A DNA stretch of 64,000 nt from Adineta vaga (taxonomy: Eukaryota; Rotifera). The translations under genes were made by a program, and so were the position numbers. The notes below the pieces were generated by a model that made no database searches, was not told the DNA's origin, and saw only the letters and a program-made list of their open reading frames with translations. This document shows positions 33,944-45,941 of this stretch, one piece after another; the stretch's first letter is position 1; every line of letters starts with the position of its first letter. Where the stretch lies: contig CP075492.1 of NCBI GenBank assembly GCA_021613535.1, positions 7,502,001 through 7,566,000 on the forward strand, given 5' to 3'.

Positions 33944-36444
33944 ATGAATACGCATCTATTCATAATACTTTTCATTTCCAATATCTGTAATATTTATGCT
34001 AAACCACCACCATTACCGAGCTATGATAAACAAGTAAATACTCTATTAGAACAAATGACTGACGAAGAAAAAGTTGGTCAAATGACACAAATTAGTATTA
34101 ACTTAATATTAAAAGATCCATATGTGCCATGGAATGAAGTTGAAATTGATCCAATTAAATTAACTACTGCTATACAAGATTATAAAATTGGTTCGATACT
34201 AAATGTTGTTCCAACAAATGCTTTAGGACTTGAACAATGGCATGATATTATTGGGAAAATTCAAGATGAAGCAGCTAAAACTCGTTTACATATTCCTGTA
34301 ATGTATGGAATTGATTCAATTCATGGTGCTAATTATGTACAAAATGCTGTTTTATTTCCACATGCAACTGGTCTTGCAGCAACATTTAATACAACATTAG
34401 TACGTGAAATAGGAAAAATATCGGCACATCAAACACGAGCAGCAGGTCTTCCATGGGTTTTTCATCCACAAGTTGATATTGGGTAAGAAAGAAACTTATA
34501 TCAATTCATTATCGATTCATTGTATCTAGTCGACAAAAAGTATGGCCAAGATTATGGGAAACCTATGGTGAAGATGTTAAATTAGTAAAAGATATGGGTC
34601 GAGCATATGTTGAAGGATTACAAGGTGATAATTTAACATCGAATGAACAAGTTGGTGCTTGTTTAAAACATTATGTTGGTTATGGTTTACCTTTAACTGG
34701 TCAAGATCGAACACCAGCATGGATTGATGAACGACATATGCTCGAATATTTCTTACCACCATTTGAAGAAAGTGTTCGTGCTGGTGCTGTTTCTGTTATG
34801 ATTTGTTCTGGTGAAGTTAATAGTATTCCTAGTCATGCAAATTATCATCTCATAACAGAAATTCTAAAGAATACGTATCAATTCGAAGGATTTACTGTAT
34901 CTGATTGGGTAAAATCTAATACTTATGATATTCATTTATTTTTCATAAATATGACATGTTTTTCTTTTCTTTTATTTAGGCAGATATTGAACGCTTGAAT
35001 TTTCGTGATCATGTAGCAGAAACACCTAAAGATGCTGTTCGTCAAGCAATCATGGCTGGTGTAGATATGAGCATGGTACCACTTGATTATTCATTCTATA
35101 ATTTAACACTCGATTGTATTAAAGATGGTTCTATACCACGAACACGTCTTGATGATGCTGTTCGTCGTATTCTTCGTGTCAAATTTGCCTTAGGTAGATA
35201 GAAATCCACTTTCTTCATTTGTCAATTTTTGCTTTCTTAGGTTTATTCGATGGTAGAACAGCATGGCCGAATAGTTCTGCGATCAATGATTTTAATAAAC
35301 CAGAATATTATGCAACGCAACTTCAAGCAGCACGGCAAGTAATGACTTTATTGAAAAATAATGGAAATGTTCTTCCATTAGATGTAAATAAAATTACTGA
35401 CGCAAACAAATTAATAATAACGGGTCCTACATCTAATATTCTCTCATCAATTAATGGTGGTTGGTCATATACATGGTCGGGACATGAACCCAATATTTTT
35501 CCAAAAAATCTAACAAATAAAACAATTCTCGAATCATTTCGAACACGATTGGGCTCAATTAAAATTGATTATTACAATAGTTCGTCATTTGATCAGTTGT
35601 ATAATCTTGATAATTTATTAAATGCTTCTCGAACAGCAAGTTATATACTCGTTTGTCTTGGTGAACAATCTTACACAGAAACACCAGGAAATATCAATGA
35701 TTTAACTTTGGATAATGCTCAATTAGAATTAGTAGAATTAATTCATAATCATACACAAGTACCAATTATTATTGCACTTGCTCAAGGTCGACCTCGATTA
35801 ATTCATCGTATTGTTGATTTAGCAACAGCAATTATAATGATGTTTTTACCGGGAATGGAAGGGTATGTAGAATTAAATCTTCTTAAATCGTATTTTATCT
35901 TTTGCGATTATATAGTGGTCGAGCACTTGTAGATGTTATGTTAGGTGATTATAATCCAAGTGGACGATTACCAATAACATATCCTAAATATAATCATCGT
36001 CTATCAACTTATGATTATAAATGGTGTGAAATTCAACTTGATAATACCATCGATGTTGAATTTGAATTTGGACATGGATTAAGTTATACAACATTTCAAT
36101 ATTCAAATCTATATGTTTCACCATCAGTAAAATGGAATGATCAAATAAATATTACTTTATACGTACGCAATAATGGTACAAGACAAGGTGATCATACAGT
36201 ACTTCTATTTATTTCGGATCTATATCGATCTGTTACGCCACCGAATAAGGAATTGAAAGGTTATTCCAAAATATCCTTAAACCCAAATGAACAACAAAAG
36301 GTACAATTTATTCTCAATCAAAACGATTTATCTTTTATTGGTTTGAATCTAACACGCCAAACAGAACCAGGTATATTTATTGTTACAGTGGGCAATTTAC
36401 AAACAAATTTCACATTAGTTGCTCAAAATGTACCAGTTATCTAG
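33944..36444 (+). CDS. Secreted GH3 beta-glucosidase-like glycoside hydrolase
   Basis: Cleaves terminal beta-linked sugars, probably from plant, algal or fungal glucans in food. The signal peptide is MNTHLFIILFISNICNIYA. GH3 N-terminal TIM-barrel motifs include MTDEEKVGQMTQI, YGIDSIHGANYVQNAVLFPH and ETYGEDVKLVKDMGRAYVEG. The nucleophile Asp lies in FTVSDWADIERL. The C-terminal alpha/beta domain (LLKNNGNVLPLDV, LGEQSYTETPGN, PSGRLPITYPKY) and a fibronectin-III-like end domain (FEFGHGLSYTTFQY, GDHTVLLFISDLY) are present. Five exons with ~50-nt introns (near 34484, 34910, 35200 and 35860). About 770 aa, normal for GH3. GH3 enzymes in bdelloids are widely regarded as horizontally acquired; the introns here would then be gained later. 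Confidence 0.9.
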
Positions 36445-36544
36445 AAAACTATATTATTTCTTATTCATCCTCCGAGTATATATTTCAATAAATTTAGTTA
36501 AATAGAGTTAAAAAATATTAATAAAATATCAAATACTTCTAAGA

Positions 36545-37676
36545 TCATTTTCCGAAGTTCGTATCATTATCAGGAACAAGCACTGTTGTTGTTGTCGATG
36601 TAGTAGTAGTATCATCACGTATTATATTTCGAACACCATAGACTATATGTGCTGCTGGAACATATTGTTTTGCTCGTTCGATGTGTTCACTTGAATCATC
36701 GAAAAATATCGCAGGATCAATTGCAATTAGAAATGGTGTTTTATCAAGTCCACCCAAGAAATGTGTTTCATCAATTTCCAAACCCCATTGTTCTAATGTT
36801 CTCAATGCTCTTTCATTACCAACACCATTACGAGCAGTAACAAGATAAGTACGTACTCGCCATTGATCTTCAGGAGCTAATGCATTACGTAACTTTTGCA
36901 ATTTAAAAGCAAATGCATGCATTGGACCTTCTGACAAAGCAATATCCAGTTTTTCATATTCATGTTTTCGAAAAGCATCCAAGCCATCAGACTGATAAAT
37001 ACGTTCAGCTTCATCAGAAAATAGTACACCATCACCATCAAAAGCAATACGAACTTGATCTTTCGGCCAATCCGTAGTATTGATAGTTATAGGATTGTTG
37101 GGAATATCGTCTGCTTTAACAATAGTAGATCTAATCATAACACTGGAAAGTATGCACTACTTTTCTATCACATAAATGTACTTACAAAGAAACATCATTT
37201 GGTGCATGTATTGCTTCAGCAAAGATGTTACATACCAGACCAGCAGCTATTTTTCGGTTTGTCAATGTAGCATTTGCAGAAAGTACTGCACGTACTTGAT
37301 TTTCTTCAGTGGAAAGAAACAGATCGCATTCCCATGCCTGTAAGTATCTGGTCACATCAGTACCATTTGTGAACGACATTCGAGAAATGTCAAGTTTATA
37401 ATAGTTGATGGAATTTCGAACTCGTTTTCCTGCTTCATTATCATTACGTGATACAAGAATTACATCGACTAAATTTCTACCAGCACTATGATTTAAATTC
37501 AACAGCGATTGAACTAATCGAAATCCAACACCAGGTTTTAATGGATCGGTAACATGACTATGTGTGTATTTCTTGTATGCATTAACTCCTTCTTCTTTGC
37601 ATATACGATGTGATTCACCACAATCGAACAATGCAGTGGAAGAAATACAAACAATTAACTTAGCAAAGTCGGACAT
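36545..37676 (-). CDS. Cytosolic 5'-nucleotidase, NT5C1 (cN-I) type
   Basis: A HAD-superfamily enzyme that dephosphorylates AMP and related nucleoside monophosphates in the cytosol. Two exons, intron about 37139-37185 (gtaagtac...tttccag). Family blocks are LIVCISSTALFDCGESHRI, NLVDVILVSRNDNEAGKRV, NSINYYKLDISRMSFTNG and YLQAWECDLFLSTEENQVR. Downstream come the catalytic RIAFDGDGVLFSDEAERIY (DGD, nucleophile Asp), RTYLVTARNGVGNERALRTL, LEQWGLEIDETHFLGG and IFFDDSSEHIERA (metal-binding Asp pair). The start MSDFAKL (37676) is preferred; an in-frame Met eight codons upstream (37700) is possible. The C-terminal tail is Thr-rich (TTTTSTTTTV). Convergent with GH3, the 3' ends only 100 bp apart. Confidence 0.88.
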
Positions 37677-38556
37677 TAAGATTAGTGTGGGTGCAAACAA
37701 ATCTCATATGAATTAATAATATACCAACACTAAACGAACAAATTATATGTATATCATGTTTTAATACAATATTTTTTGAATATAGATCAATCCCGTTTAA
37801 TAGTTGCGAAATAACCCGATAAAGGAAAACATTGATTTATATTTGATTAAACTAATAAGATTTTCAAGATAACTTACCTCAAGTTTCAGAATGTTATACA
37901 GAAACACTTTTAGATGATACAATTCGTAATCTATTTGATTTCGTTTTCAATTTATTTGTACCGATGAGATTGATGAAAATACGTTAGTTATGACAAAAAC
38001 ATATTATTGTCAACGACTCGTGTTCTGTTCCTTTCTTTTTCATGTGGATGCCGATACTTTATTTTACGTGCGCAGCAAGGACGGCGCAATTACATGAGCA
38101 GAAAAGAAAGAAAAAAAATAGTTTCAAAAAATTCTACTGCAGATCCATAAGAACCAAAGTTTTCATAATATTTTTCTTCTATTTTTTTACAATATTACAT
38201 TGTATAATTTATAGATGTCAGCGTCATTTTGATGCGATTTAGTGTTACTATTACTATCAATTTAGAATTTGCACAAACGAATTTTATTTTCAGTCCGATG
38301 AACAATAAATCAATTCGTAAATCAAGTGTTATTAATATTGAATATATATTTATTGCTCGATGTTGAGGAAATATAAATAGAAAAGAAAAGAAAGAAAAAT
38401 TCCAATTGATGTTATACATCTTCTTTTTAAATCGATCAGTAGGAAAAAATACGATTGAAAACTGGTCATAACTAGTTATTTTATTAATGTTACTAATACG
38501 AATAATGTGAATGTAAATATAAACAAAATGTTTTCAAGTGATTAGTTATACAATCA
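37677..38556. other. Intergenic region with a coding-like fragment
   Basis: About 880 bp. At 37865-37985 on the plus strand 40 codons read QDNLPQVSECYTETLLDDTI... FDFVFNLFVPM before a stop; the composition is protein-like, but there is no start and no partner exon. It may be an exon remnant. The rest is AT-rich with nothing recognised. Confidence 0.35.
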
Positions 38557-39204
38557 TCAAGATGTTGTTAAAAAAAAGAAACGTACACGACTAGAAACAA
38601 GATGTTTGACAATCAAAATTATAATACATAGTATTAATAGTAGAGTAATATAAGACGAATGTTCTGTTAACCATGCATCAAATTGTTCGAGTGAAAAGCG
38701 TATTACAAATCCATCCATTTGTGTTAGACGTTTTCGAGAATATCCTAAATCATCAAGTTGTGTCAATGCGATTAGTAATTTTATAATTTTGAACTCTGTT
38801 CTTTTCCAATTCGGTAGAACTTGTTTATCTTCATCAGTAGCTAACAATGCGATGTTCTGATCGAATAAGTTGAAAGACATTCTATCGTAATTTTTATTCC
38901 ATATGTGAATTAGTTTCGTGCTAATAGTACGAAAAGAAGTTGTTGTCCAATCGTATAAGGATATCATATTCAACATTTGATTGGAATATATCAATGTAAA
39001 TCGCATTATAAATACATATGGAATATGATCTTCTGCAAGTTTAGTTACCGATACTTGCTTCAATAGTTCACAATGATAAGATTTCATTTTCGTTGTGGAA
39101 ATTTTACTATGTATATGTATATAATTGTATAGCGGAAATTGTGTTGTTTGAATTAGAATGGAAATAAGGGTGGCAACATAAATGTAAATGTTACTGTGAA
39201 CCAT
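38557..39204 (-). CDS. Type I membrane protein, unknown
   Basis: 215 aa, one exon. The N terminus is hydrophobic (MVHSNIYIYVATLISILIQT), suiting a signal peptide. A polar region of about 150 residues follows (SYHCELLKQVSVTKLAEDHI, then WKRTEFKIIKLLIALTQLDD). One transmembrane segment lies near the C terminus (YITLLLILCIIILIVKHL) with a short basic tail (SSRVRFF). No domain recognised. The extracellular part contains few cysteines, so it is not an Ig or EGF type. The ATG at 39204 is the first in frame. Confidence 0.5.
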   Translation of the reverse strand: MVHSNIYIYVATLISILIQTTQFPLYNYIHIHSKISTTKMKSYHCELLKQVSVTKLAEDHIPYVFIMRFTLIYSNQMLNMISLYDWTTTSFRTISTKLIHIWNKNYDRMSFNLFDQNIALLATDEDKQVLPNWKRTEFKIIKLLIALTQLDDLGYSRKRLTQMDGFVIRFSLEQFDAWLTEHSSYITLLLILCIIILIVKHLVSSRVRFFFLTTS

Positions 39205-39951
39205 ACTTGAAATTCACCTGTCTTCTAGAGATGAATATGATAATTTGTTAATTGACGTTGTTGTCTTATAATCTGGAAAGGATACGAGTTTTCGAATTTT
39301 TCTATGAATTTATATTAAATCAGAGAGAAATGATAGATTCATGTAAACGAAAAATTGACTTTTGAAAATGTCATGAAGAGGAAACAGCAAGCAGCTTTTT
39401 ATAGAAACTACACACTGAAAAACACTTATGGCGCATCGTTTTTGAATAAAATTTTCAAGTACATTCGAGGTATCATGATTTAATTGTCGAGCTTAAATAA
39501 TCTCTTTATATTCAATTTTATTTATAGTATCAGAGAACAAGGATAACTTTCCCTTAGTATAATCACCAAAGAAATAAAAGAGAGAAAAACCAGCTGCTCC
39601 ATTCAAACGAACAACGTATTATGATCATATATATATTTTCTGCCAGCTGGTTCGCTTGCCAAAACGACATTATAACGAAATATATTATTTCATTATCACT
39701 AAGCAAACGGGGGAAAGAAATGACACGTATTTTGTAATCTAATGAAGTAATATCTATGATTTGACATGAACTCAAAATAATTCCTAAAGCCCCATCGTTA
39801 TCATTTGAAGTTAATATTGGTATCTCTCCTATTTACTCACACCGTTAGACAACATTTATTTATTATTTATTTGAAAAAATGTTCAATTCATATTCTGATT
39901 TATTATAATCATATATACGAATATAGTATACTTTGTTGTACATTGGTCCGA
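39205..39951. other. Intergenic region
   Basis: About 750 bp of AT-rich DNA upstream of the membrane-protein gene and downstream of XPB. Only short, non-protein-like ORFs seen. Confidence 0.5.
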
Positions 39952-42897
39952 TCATTTTCGGAACATTCGGAAGAGTGGATGTATTGGCTTAGCTGATTGA
40001 GAGTTTTTGTTGCCTCTTGGCTTCGTATTTACTGGCCTATTGTTAATTTGATCGGGTATTGTAAGAACTTCTGCCAGTAGTTGGTTTTGTTGCTCGTCTG
40101 TCGATAGATGAAGTTTTGCCTAATAAAATATGCATAGAAAATAGTCACATCGTTCTATTTCAAAACAATAGTGAAGACATACCGTATTAGGAACTATATC
40201 TGTATATGAAAGAGTTTCATATGAATAGCCTTGTTCTTTTAAAAAGCGTTGTCTATCTGATAAACAATCTATTTCATCGGTTTCTTCTGAAGCAAGCGAA
40301 TAGAAAAACGCATTGTTATCCTTGGCATCGCAATCTAAAACAAGTTATGAAAAAATGATATTCCAGTTGTATTAAAGAATTCAACAAACTTTTTTTCGAT
40401 CGAAGAATACGACCAAGTCGTTGTGCCTCTTGTCGCTGTGAACATCCATGACTAGATAATTGAATGACTACATTTGCTTCAGGTAAATCAATTGCCGTAT
40501 CACCGACCTAATTAGTTTTTAGTTATCATATGATATAATATATCTTTGATATAAAAATGAACTTACTCGTGAAATGAAAATTGTGTTAATTTTTGGATTG
40601 CGTTGAAAATTTTGTAAAAGACACATGCGTTCATTGTGTGACACCTCTCCGTGAACAAATGGTCTAATGTAAATAAATGACATATAGGTTTATAGTAGAA
40701 CAATACGTCGTTTATACTTCATAAGTTTGTGTGCATATATTCTCAATGCAAATACATCATCACAGAAGACAATAATTTTATCATTTCGTTTTTCGTGAAA
40801 TTCAATTAAAAATTGACAAGTACGAAATTTATTTGGATTAAATACACTTAGTTGTCGTTTCAATGCATTCTCTGAAGTCCGACGATATTCAGACAAGAAT
40901 TCTGGAGTCATTTGACAATGAATCTGTTTAAAGAGAAAATAAGAGAGATTTGATAATTGAAAAATCATTATAGTATTAATAAACTGACTTCTGCACAAGA
41001 AACTTTGGCGATAAATCCTGCGTTTTGTAGTTCCATCCAATTAGCTTTATATAGACTTGGTCCAATTAAGAATTTTAGATCGCTTATTCTGCCATCTTCA
41101 CGTACAGGTGTGGCAGTAAGACCTAATTTGATATGTGCACGCACTGTAGTTAATATTTTTCGAAAACTATCAGCAGGACACATATGAACTTCGTCAAGAA
41201 GAATAAGACCTATTGATTCGACATTAGCAAAGAAAAATTACATCGAAAAAGTCTATACGACAAACCCCAATCAGAATTTTTCAGTAATTTCATCGCTTGA
41301 TTCGTGTCTACAGTATGTGTAGTAGTAGAAGCAATCATCTGATATGTACTTATATAAATACACGCATCTATTTATGTCGAAAAATAAGAAAACTTTACAT
41401 CATTCCATAAGTTTTAATAATCTTACCGTTCGAAACATTCTTCTTTTTAGATGTAAACAATCGTATCATGGAATCAGTGATAGTAGACCATGTTTTAAAT
41501 TGTTCTCTCCATTGTTCAACAGAAATAGTTGAGTTACACAGTACAAGACATCGTTTGTTGATTGTACAGGCAGCAGCTACACCTACCAATGACTTTCCAG
41601 CACCTAGAAAATATTCTTATGTTTTAATACCACAATAGTCACATCGTTGATACTTACCACAAGGAAGTACGATTATACCAGATCGAGCTCGTCCTACCAA
41701 AAAAAAAAGGAAAAGAGGTTCATAGTGATCAATAGCAGAATAACTATTACCATTGTTGAATACTTTTCGTAGACTTTCTTCTTGATAAGGTCTAAGTTTA
41801 GCATTCTCAGAAAGTTCGATGTTGAGATTCGGTAATAATGTATCATGAACAAAATCATAGTTTTCAACTAATGGATATTTCAATTGTTGACATCTGAAAA
41901 TGTATGAAGCAATCAAACTATATAAAAACAAAGGAAGAGAGACGAATTTCACACCGTTTTCTCAATAATCCAACTTTTATTTGCTTCACTTCAAATGACA
42001 TCGATTCGGTATCTTCCGTCAAAATTCTATCAATTAGATTATCAGTGGAAATCAATCGACAATCTTGAATTTGAGAGTCTCTAATTAATGTGTTCCAAAC
42101 ATCCTAATCGAAACAACATTACGGAATATTGGTTAAAAGTCAGTGAATCAAATAAACTTACCGGAGAGAGACATTCAAAAATATAACGATTTTGTTTCAA
42201 TTCCAATCGAACTTTGCCATAACTTTCTGTGCATGACTATCAAGCAACAATTTATGTTTAAAAAGAATGCCAACAGATGATTGATACGAATATTATACTT
42301 TAATGAGATCAATTACAGCACTCGGAACATTTGTCCTGCTTAATTCTTGTAAATCTTCGAGAATTGTTTCACCTTTCAAGCCGAAAAACATTGCAGTATC
42401 AAAAGAATTAGATGTTATTCGGTAAGTGTTCGTATGGTCGGAATCATCGACAGGCTAAAATAAAAATTCATTGCTTTATCGGGTATAGAGAATCTATACC
42501 TCAGCGACAGCAAATAATAGCTCTTGAGCACGTTTATAATTCGATGAGAATGATTCAAGAATGATATGACCATCTAAAGAGTTGACTTTTCCTTCGTCTA
42601 TGATTGAATGATTGAAAAAATATATATCAAACTCATACCAGAGGCAAAAGATAATGGACAATCTAAAGATACAAAAAAAAGGGAAAGATTAACAATCTTT
42701 ATGTTTTCAATACACTCTAGTCAATTTTATTATCACCCTGATCAAAACTTTCTTCTTCATCTTTTTCTTCATTAGTAGTATATTTGAGTTTTTTTAAATG
42801 TTGCTCATTTGATTCTAAAATATGATGTTTCGTTTATTTAGGAAATTGATTTCAAATCAAAATCCCTATTACCCTCTGATGCAGCGTGTTTATTCAT
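39952..42897 (-). CDS. ERCC3: TFIIH helicase XPB / ERCC3
   Basis: A 3'-5' DNA translocase of TFIIH, used for promoter opening and nucleotide excision repair. Many exons (over a dozen) with ~45-60-nt introns. The start ATG at 42897 gives MNKHAASE. Motifs in order are [19 protein letters not shown] (intron) [13 protein letters not shown], Walker [19 protein letters not shown], the DEVH box; [59 protein letters not shown] with [31 protein letters not shown] (motif VI); and a C terminus [13 protein letters not shown] (stop 39952-39954), matching the HPLFKRFRK end of animal XPB. Residues differ slightly from human ([10 protein letters not shown] versus TATLVREDDK). About 700-750 aa expected, normal for XPB. 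Exon-by-exon boundaries at the N terminus were not all verified. Confidence 0.92.
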
Positions 42898-43734
42898 GAT
42901 TTCAGATTCGAATAATCGTAAGTGGAAAAAGAGCTGAAGTGACGATAATAAATCGCGAGAAAACAACTGTCATTTGTGGTGGAGGTATTCACTTTTATTT
43001 ATAACTATTCGTCGCAACAGAACAAACATGAATTGTGAGTCATATTACAAACAACGGATTGGTTAGTGTTGGGAAAGAAAATACTGACGCATGGGTTTTA
43101 TCCACAATCAACATCAATCGTATAGATAGTTGCGTAATTAAAAAATGACTTATACTAGAATGTTCCGTAGAGGAAGAAGGGAATATTCAAAATTGATGCA
43201 AAACATTTAAAAATGGATTTCTGATCTGATAGTCTTTTCATTGAGAGAAGAACAAAAAAGTTTATATGTACGCAGCATTGATCTTCTAGTATATTGATTT
43301 ATTTGGCGTTCGTTTTTTTAAAATTTATAATAAGCCAATGATAGGTTATAAAATACATAAAGAACTATTTATTTTTACAATTTAAACAATACTATTGTTT
43401 GTTTTTCATTGTATGTAATATTCAATTCTAGGATCACATCTTGAGGGTGGGTGTGGATTTGACGAGTTATAATCTGACCATGGGTAGAAGGGTGTTATTT
43501 GCGTAAAAACTCATACTGTTCCTCACTTCATTTCAGATACAATAGTGTCATCCGTTTTATAACCCTAATTCATCCTCATGCACACCGATATTCACACAAA
43601 TCCAACCACACCTACATCCACATCCACACCCTCAAGATTAGACCTACAAATATAGATTCTAACGCGCTATATTTTTTAAAGGATATTTGAATCGATGACA
43701 TGTTGAAATAGAATTCATTTCTTTTGTATATTTA
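42898..43734. other. Intergenic region containing a MITE-like element
   Basis: About 837 bp upstream of XPB and downstream of the pentapeptide gene (both minus). It holds the element at 43438-43638; otherwise AT-rich with no exon seen. Confidence 0.5.
43438..43638. repeat. MITE-like inverted repeat with ATCTTGAGGG termini (201 bp)
   Basis: The left end reads ATCTTGAGGGTGGGTGTGGA; the right end is the reverse complement of TCCACACCCTCAAGAT, giving an inverted repeat of about 16-20 bp with a two-base offset. The interior has no ORF of note. It shares its terminus with the 73-bp element at 1533-1605. No obvious target-site duplication. Confidence 0.5.
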
Positions 43735-45115
43735 TCAAGCTGTTTCAATAGAAAAATAGACATCTCGACAAGTTCCATATTGTCCAAGACTTATATGAAG
43801 TGTGATCACATAAGTACCATCCTGAATATCGCGTTTGCCATTTATGTATTTGTATCGATCTGAATGATACGTAGACTGAATTTCAGTACGTGCTTTATAA
43901 AAGGAAGAACAATATTGAAAGTTTGTATTTTGCAGTAGAAAATCGTTGCCAGTACAGGAATACTCTGCTAAGACAATATCATGTTGATCGTATTCTGTAA
44001 AATTAACACGTAGATCATTCACTATATCAAACCAACCACTGAAAAAGTATTTCAAGGTACGATTTCGTCTAACTATCGTCGCCCAAGTACGTGTTGTGCT
44101 AATATTAATAGTTTGTTCAATATTATTTTCATGCACTATATCTTGACAACCAGAATTACTAAAGCGATTTGGATTTCGACCGTTTGTACCGTTCGGAAGA
44201 GCAGCATTGGAAATAGATCCCACACTATTAAGCTATCATAATGAAAAATAAAAACAACATACACGAGTTTAATATATGTCATAGAATAGTTACCTTTGCC
44301 GAACTAATCTTTGCATTTCTTAGATTTGCTGCAGTGAAATCAGCTTTGTAAACACTTGAATTACTAAAATCTACTTCAGTTAAATCAGCTTCGTGAAATG
44401 TTGCATAATTGAAAGAACTGTTCAATAACGTTCCATGCATACGACTAAAAGTAAAATCACTATGAGAGAATGATCCGGAAATGAACGAAGCATTTTCGAG
44501 ATAACTTGAGGCAAAAGATATATATTGCATGTTAATACTTTCTCTCAATGAACCTAAACGAACAGAATTGAAATCGGCATATCGAAGACTGAGAAATGTT
44601 GGATTTTCAGTAGCAATCAATCGAGAATTACGAAGAAATTGAATTAAATGACCTTTTCGTATTGAATCTAATTGACGTAATACAGCCAATGTTTTTGGAT
44701 AGACAATCGCGTTCAGAATTTGTCTATTTAATGAAAGATTATTAGCAAGCAATAAATCGGATATATCATCTATATAAGTAACGAGAAGAGTATTACGTTG
44801 TTCATCGATAGCTAAATCCAAATTTTGCTGATGTTGTTTTGATGCAATTTGTAGATCAATATCACGATTAGTCTTCGCAATTGACTCTTGCTGAAAAGCA
44901 AGAATAATTGTAAATACCGCTAGTAATACAGGAATAAGTATTGCTGAAATAAAATGAGATATAGTTTTGAATCGATGTTTTGAACAATAGAATGAATAAA
45001 GTGTATCATTTGCATCCTTGAAGTTCTTATCGTCCATTGTAAAATATGTGAAAATGATTTCTTTCTGTTTTACTAAAATTTGCGCTGTTGTATTTATCTT
45101 CGGATAAGTATTCAA
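43735..45115 (-). CDS. Pentapeptide-repeat membrane protein
   Basis: Two exons joined over a 61-nt intron (44233-44293; AKISSAK joins LNSVGSI). A single transmembrane helix lies near residues 55-76 (ISAILIPVLLAVFTIILAF), with a short coiled-coil-like stretch after it. A conserved helical block (ISDLLLANNLSLNRQILN, then TLAVLRQLDSIRKGHLIQFL) precedes about twelve A(D/N)LXX-type pentapeptides (FLSLRYADFNSVRLG, FSHSDFTFSRMHGTLL, NYATFHEADLTEVDFSNS, YKADFTAANLRNAKIS). The C-terminal domain of about 160 aa is beta-rich and unassigned. Pentapeptide repeats form a right-handed beta-helix. Proteins with this TM plus repeat layout are common in bdelloids and are thought to be of bacterial origin. Function unknown. 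Confidence 0.8.
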
Positions 45116-45941
45116 GAAGAATCATATTACAATTGACGCTGATTTACTCAATCTGTCATTTGCTTTGCTTCTTATGCGCTAGGTAAAAATATGATTGTTC
45201 GCTATTCTGTTGCAAATGCTCTACTTTCATATATATTCTACGTTTCCATCATTCAAGATCGTTAGTCATATTAATGAGAACATATGAATGTACTAGAAAT
45301 GTCAAATAAACTTTTGAAGGTGAATCATTACATTACTTTGTATATATTGAAAGCAGATACGTCAATAATATTTTTACACTAAATCGATCAACAAACAATT
45401 ATTTATATGCGTCTATCGATCCCTATGGCTGATATCTTTGAGAATTGAACAAATATTTTAATACTTTCTACTGATCGTTTTATTTGCTGGTTGCTTCCAT
45501 ATTCAATATACTTTTTTCTGTTAACAGAAATCCATGGTTGACTACTTGAGATGAATTCTTGAATACATTATAACGTGCGACTCTCCGATATTCAAGTTAT
45601 ATGAAATGGGTATCTTGAATCATATTTATTTATAATTCACATGTGCTGATCACATTGCAAGTGGTAAACGATAGAAATAGAATCGATCTCGGATATTCTG
45701 CTTCAACAATTCTTAACTTATTATCGTATTGTTTTATCTTAATAGAAATAAATGTATGATCTATTATTTTCGTCAAGCAGTGAAAGATCATTTATTTCAG
45801 TACAACGAGTTACAATAGACAAAGAAGCAGTTGCGAAGTGAACAAACAATAAAAAATAAAAATCTACAACTTTTCTCAAACGTTCTTTTACTTATGTCAC
45901 TAATTAGTTGTTATCATTTGATCTTTTATTGATTGTTGTAG
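45116..45941. other. Intergenic region
   Basis: About 826 bp of AT-rich DNA between two minus-strand genes. No exon, RNA or repeat recognised. Confidence 0.5.

Noticed and set aside
39590-39655. Short inverted repeat around CCAGCTG...CAGCTGG
   Set aside because: Arms of about 7 bp with a long spacer are expected by chance.
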